The notes beneath the pieces were generated by a model, which saw only the letters and a program-made list of their open reading frames with translations, did no database searches and was not told where the DNA came from. Positions 6,038 through 7,157 of a stretch of DNA of 7,157 nucleotides are shown here, one piece after another. Location: NCBI GenBank assembly GCA_013813135.1, contig JACCSF010000243.1, forward strand, positions 1-7,157, in the 5' to 3' direction. How positions within the stretch are numbered: position 1 is the first letter of the stretch; every line of letters begins with the position of its first letter. Source of the stretch: Thermoleophilaceae bacterium (GTDB lineage: Bacteria > Actinomycetota > Thermoleophilia > Solirubrobacterales > Thermoleophilaceae). Position numbers and translations under genes: made by a program.

Positions 6038-7157
6038 TTGGTCGGCGACTTGCCGCCGCGCTTCTCGCGTGCGCGGTTGTAGGCGTCCGCGTAGCGCTGG
6101 AACTCGGCGTCTGTGGAGGCGAAGCGGTGCCTGCCCTCGCCGCACACGGCCGCGACGTAGAACAGGTAGTCGCTCTTGGCGGGATGGGCGGCAGCCTCGA
6201 TCGACGCCAGTCCGGGGCTGCCGACCGGCCCCGGCGGAAGGCCTGGATGCACGCGGGTGTTGTACGGGCTCGGGTTCTGAAGCTCAGACACCCTGAGCGC
6301 CTTAGTCCAGTTCCCGGCGACGAAACGGACGGTGGCATCGATGTCCAGGCGGATGTCATTCCTGAGGCGGTTGTAGATCACCGAGGCGATGATCGGCCGC
6401 TCCTTGGCCACCGCCGCCTCGCGCTCGACCAGCGAGGCGATGATCAGCACGTCGTACGGGGTGAGGTTCCTGCGCCTGGCGTAGCGCAGGTCGACCTTGT
6501 CGAAGTTGCGCTTGAAGGCGGTCAGCTGCTCGGCGACCAGCCTGCGCACCGGCTGGCCCTTCTTGAGCTCGTAGGTGGCCGGAAACAGGAAGCCCTCCAG
6601 GCTCTTGGCGCCGTTCGCGCGGTAGGCGCGCGGATTGAGGGCGGGATTGCGGCGAGTGGCCTTGATGTAGTTGCCGCGCAGGCGCTTGACGAGCGGCGCC
6701 ACCTCGCGGCGCGAGCGGCCCTCGGGAATCGTGACCCTGATGACGTTCGGCGGCAGGCCCTGCTCGAGCTGGTCCAGCACGGCCACGAAGCTCATGTCGC
6801 GCGCCAGGACGTAGCGTCCCGGCTTGAGCTCGCCGCTGCGGCCGGCCAAGCGGGCGCGCAGCTGGAAGAAGGACGAGCTGGAGACGACCCCCTCGCGCTG
6901 GAGCAGGTCGGCGATTTCGCCGAGGCTCGCGCCCTGGGGGATCACCACGCGCACCTGGCCATCGCCATCGCCCGTGAAGGGCTGGAAGAGAGAGACGGCG
7001 AACCAGCCCACGCCCAACAGGACGAGCAGGACGACGGCCAGCGCCACGAAGCGGCCCCAGCGCGGTCGAACGGAGCCCGCGCGCGTGCGTCGCCGCCCGG
7101 CGAACGCGCGGACGCCGCCGGGCCCGGGCCCGCCGTCACCGTCCAGCAGGCCCGGCT
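6031..7157 (-). CDS. mltG: Endolytic murein transglycosylase MltG (YceG family), 5' end off window
   Basis: A membrane-bound lytic transglycosylase that cleaves nascent peptidoglycan and limits glycan strand length. A GTG at 7047 begins the hydrophobic segment (VALAVVLLVLLGVGWFAVSL), but the frame stays open to the right edge and encodes a Gly/Pro- then Arg-rich stretch ending RPRWGRF. That is a normal cytoplasmic, positive-inside N-terminus, so the true start is probably outside the window. After the membrane helix come a LysM-like region (VVIPQGASLGEIADLL), TIPEGRSRREVAPLV, LEGFLFPATY, the active-site region IIASLVEREA with the catalytic Glu, then SPYNTRVHPGLPPGPVGSPG and GRHRFASTDAEF, all in family order. 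The usual FPDTY reads FPATY here. It is the first visible gene of the minus-strand cluster and overlaps aroE by 7 nt. Confidence 0.93.
   Translation of the reverse strand, partial: PGLLDGDGGPGPGGVRAFAGRRRTRAGSVRPRWGRFVALAVVLLVLLGVGWFAVSLFQPFTGDGDGQVRVVIPQGASLGEIADLLQREGVVSSSSFFQLRARLAGRSGELKPGRYVLARDMSFVAVLDQLEQGLPPNVIRVTIPEGRSRREVAPLVKRLRGNYIKATRRNPALNPRAYRANGAKSLEGFLFPATYELKKGQPVRRLVAEQLTAFKRNFDKVDLRYARRRNLTPYDVLIIASLVEREAAVAKERPIIASVIYNRLRNDIRLDIDATVRFVAGNWTKALRVSELQNPSPYNTRVHPGLPPGPVGSPGLASIEAAAHPAKSDYLFYVAAVCGEGRHRFASTDAEFQRYADAYNRAREKRGGKSPTKC

Larger units (their letters stand above)
1533..7157 (-). other. Probable operon mltG-aroE-lppX/trx-(pilB remnant)-pilT-pilC
   Basis: All coding segments from 7157 down to 1533 face the same way. 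Junctions are a 7-nt overlap (mltG/aroE), a 51-nt gap (aroE/LppX-like), a 4-nt ATGA overlap (LppX-like/pilB remnant), 29 nt (to pilT) and 4 nt (to pilC). I see no convincing -10/-35 pair or terminator in any gap; the 51-nt gap at 5207-5257 is the only place that could hold an internal promoter. The downstream end is a tail-to-tail overlap with the ParB-like stub, with no recognisable terminator. Confidence 0.6.

Noticed and set aside
4694..6082. 462-codon plus-strand frame
   Set aside because: It lies antisense to both aroE and the LppX-like gene and crosses their intergenic gap; composition is shadow-like (Arg/Gly/His-rich) with no domain.

Overview
The window is GC-rich, uses GTG starts freely, and carries an mltG-aroE-pilT-pilC gene order together with LppX/LprG-like and ParB-like proteins typical of actinobacteria. 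I infer a high-GC actinobacterium, possibly of the Thermoleophilia/Solirubrobacterales type with type IV pilus genes. The phylum is fairly likely; the class is a guess from gene content.

Left part (1-1540): a truncated unknown gene leaves the left edge on the minus strand. It is divergent from a complete DUF488 gene on the plus strand. Their 24-bp gap holds two -10-like hexamers arranged symmetrically, each 7 nt from a GTG start, which suggests a bidirectional leaderless promoter. Next come two gene stubs pointing away from each other: the C-terminal part of a YUCCA/CzcO-like flavin monooxygenase (minus) and the C-terminal part of a ParB-like protein (plus). They meet within about 10 bp near 1320-1328. 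The simplest reading is one deletion that removed both 5' halves and the promoter region between them.

Right part (1533-7157): six minus-strand coding segments form a probable operon, in transcription order: mltG (5' end off the right edge), aroE, a membrane-anchored LppX/LolA-like plus cysteine-free thioredoxin-fold protein, a 32-codon ORF resembling the extreme C-terminus of the pilus extension ATPase PilB/GspE, pilT and pilC. MltG sets glycan strand length in peptidoglycan, AroE makes shikimate, PilT powers pilus retraction and PilC is the inner-membrane platform. The expected pilB is missing except for its tail, which keeps an ATGA overlap with the upstream gene.

The main novelty is therefore the apparent loss of pilB beside intact pilT and pilC, and a second deletion-like scar in the same 7 kb. 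Either this lineage has lost material here, or the assembly collapsed twice; read mapping would tell. No RNA gene, CRISPR array, insertion sequence or phage gene was seen.
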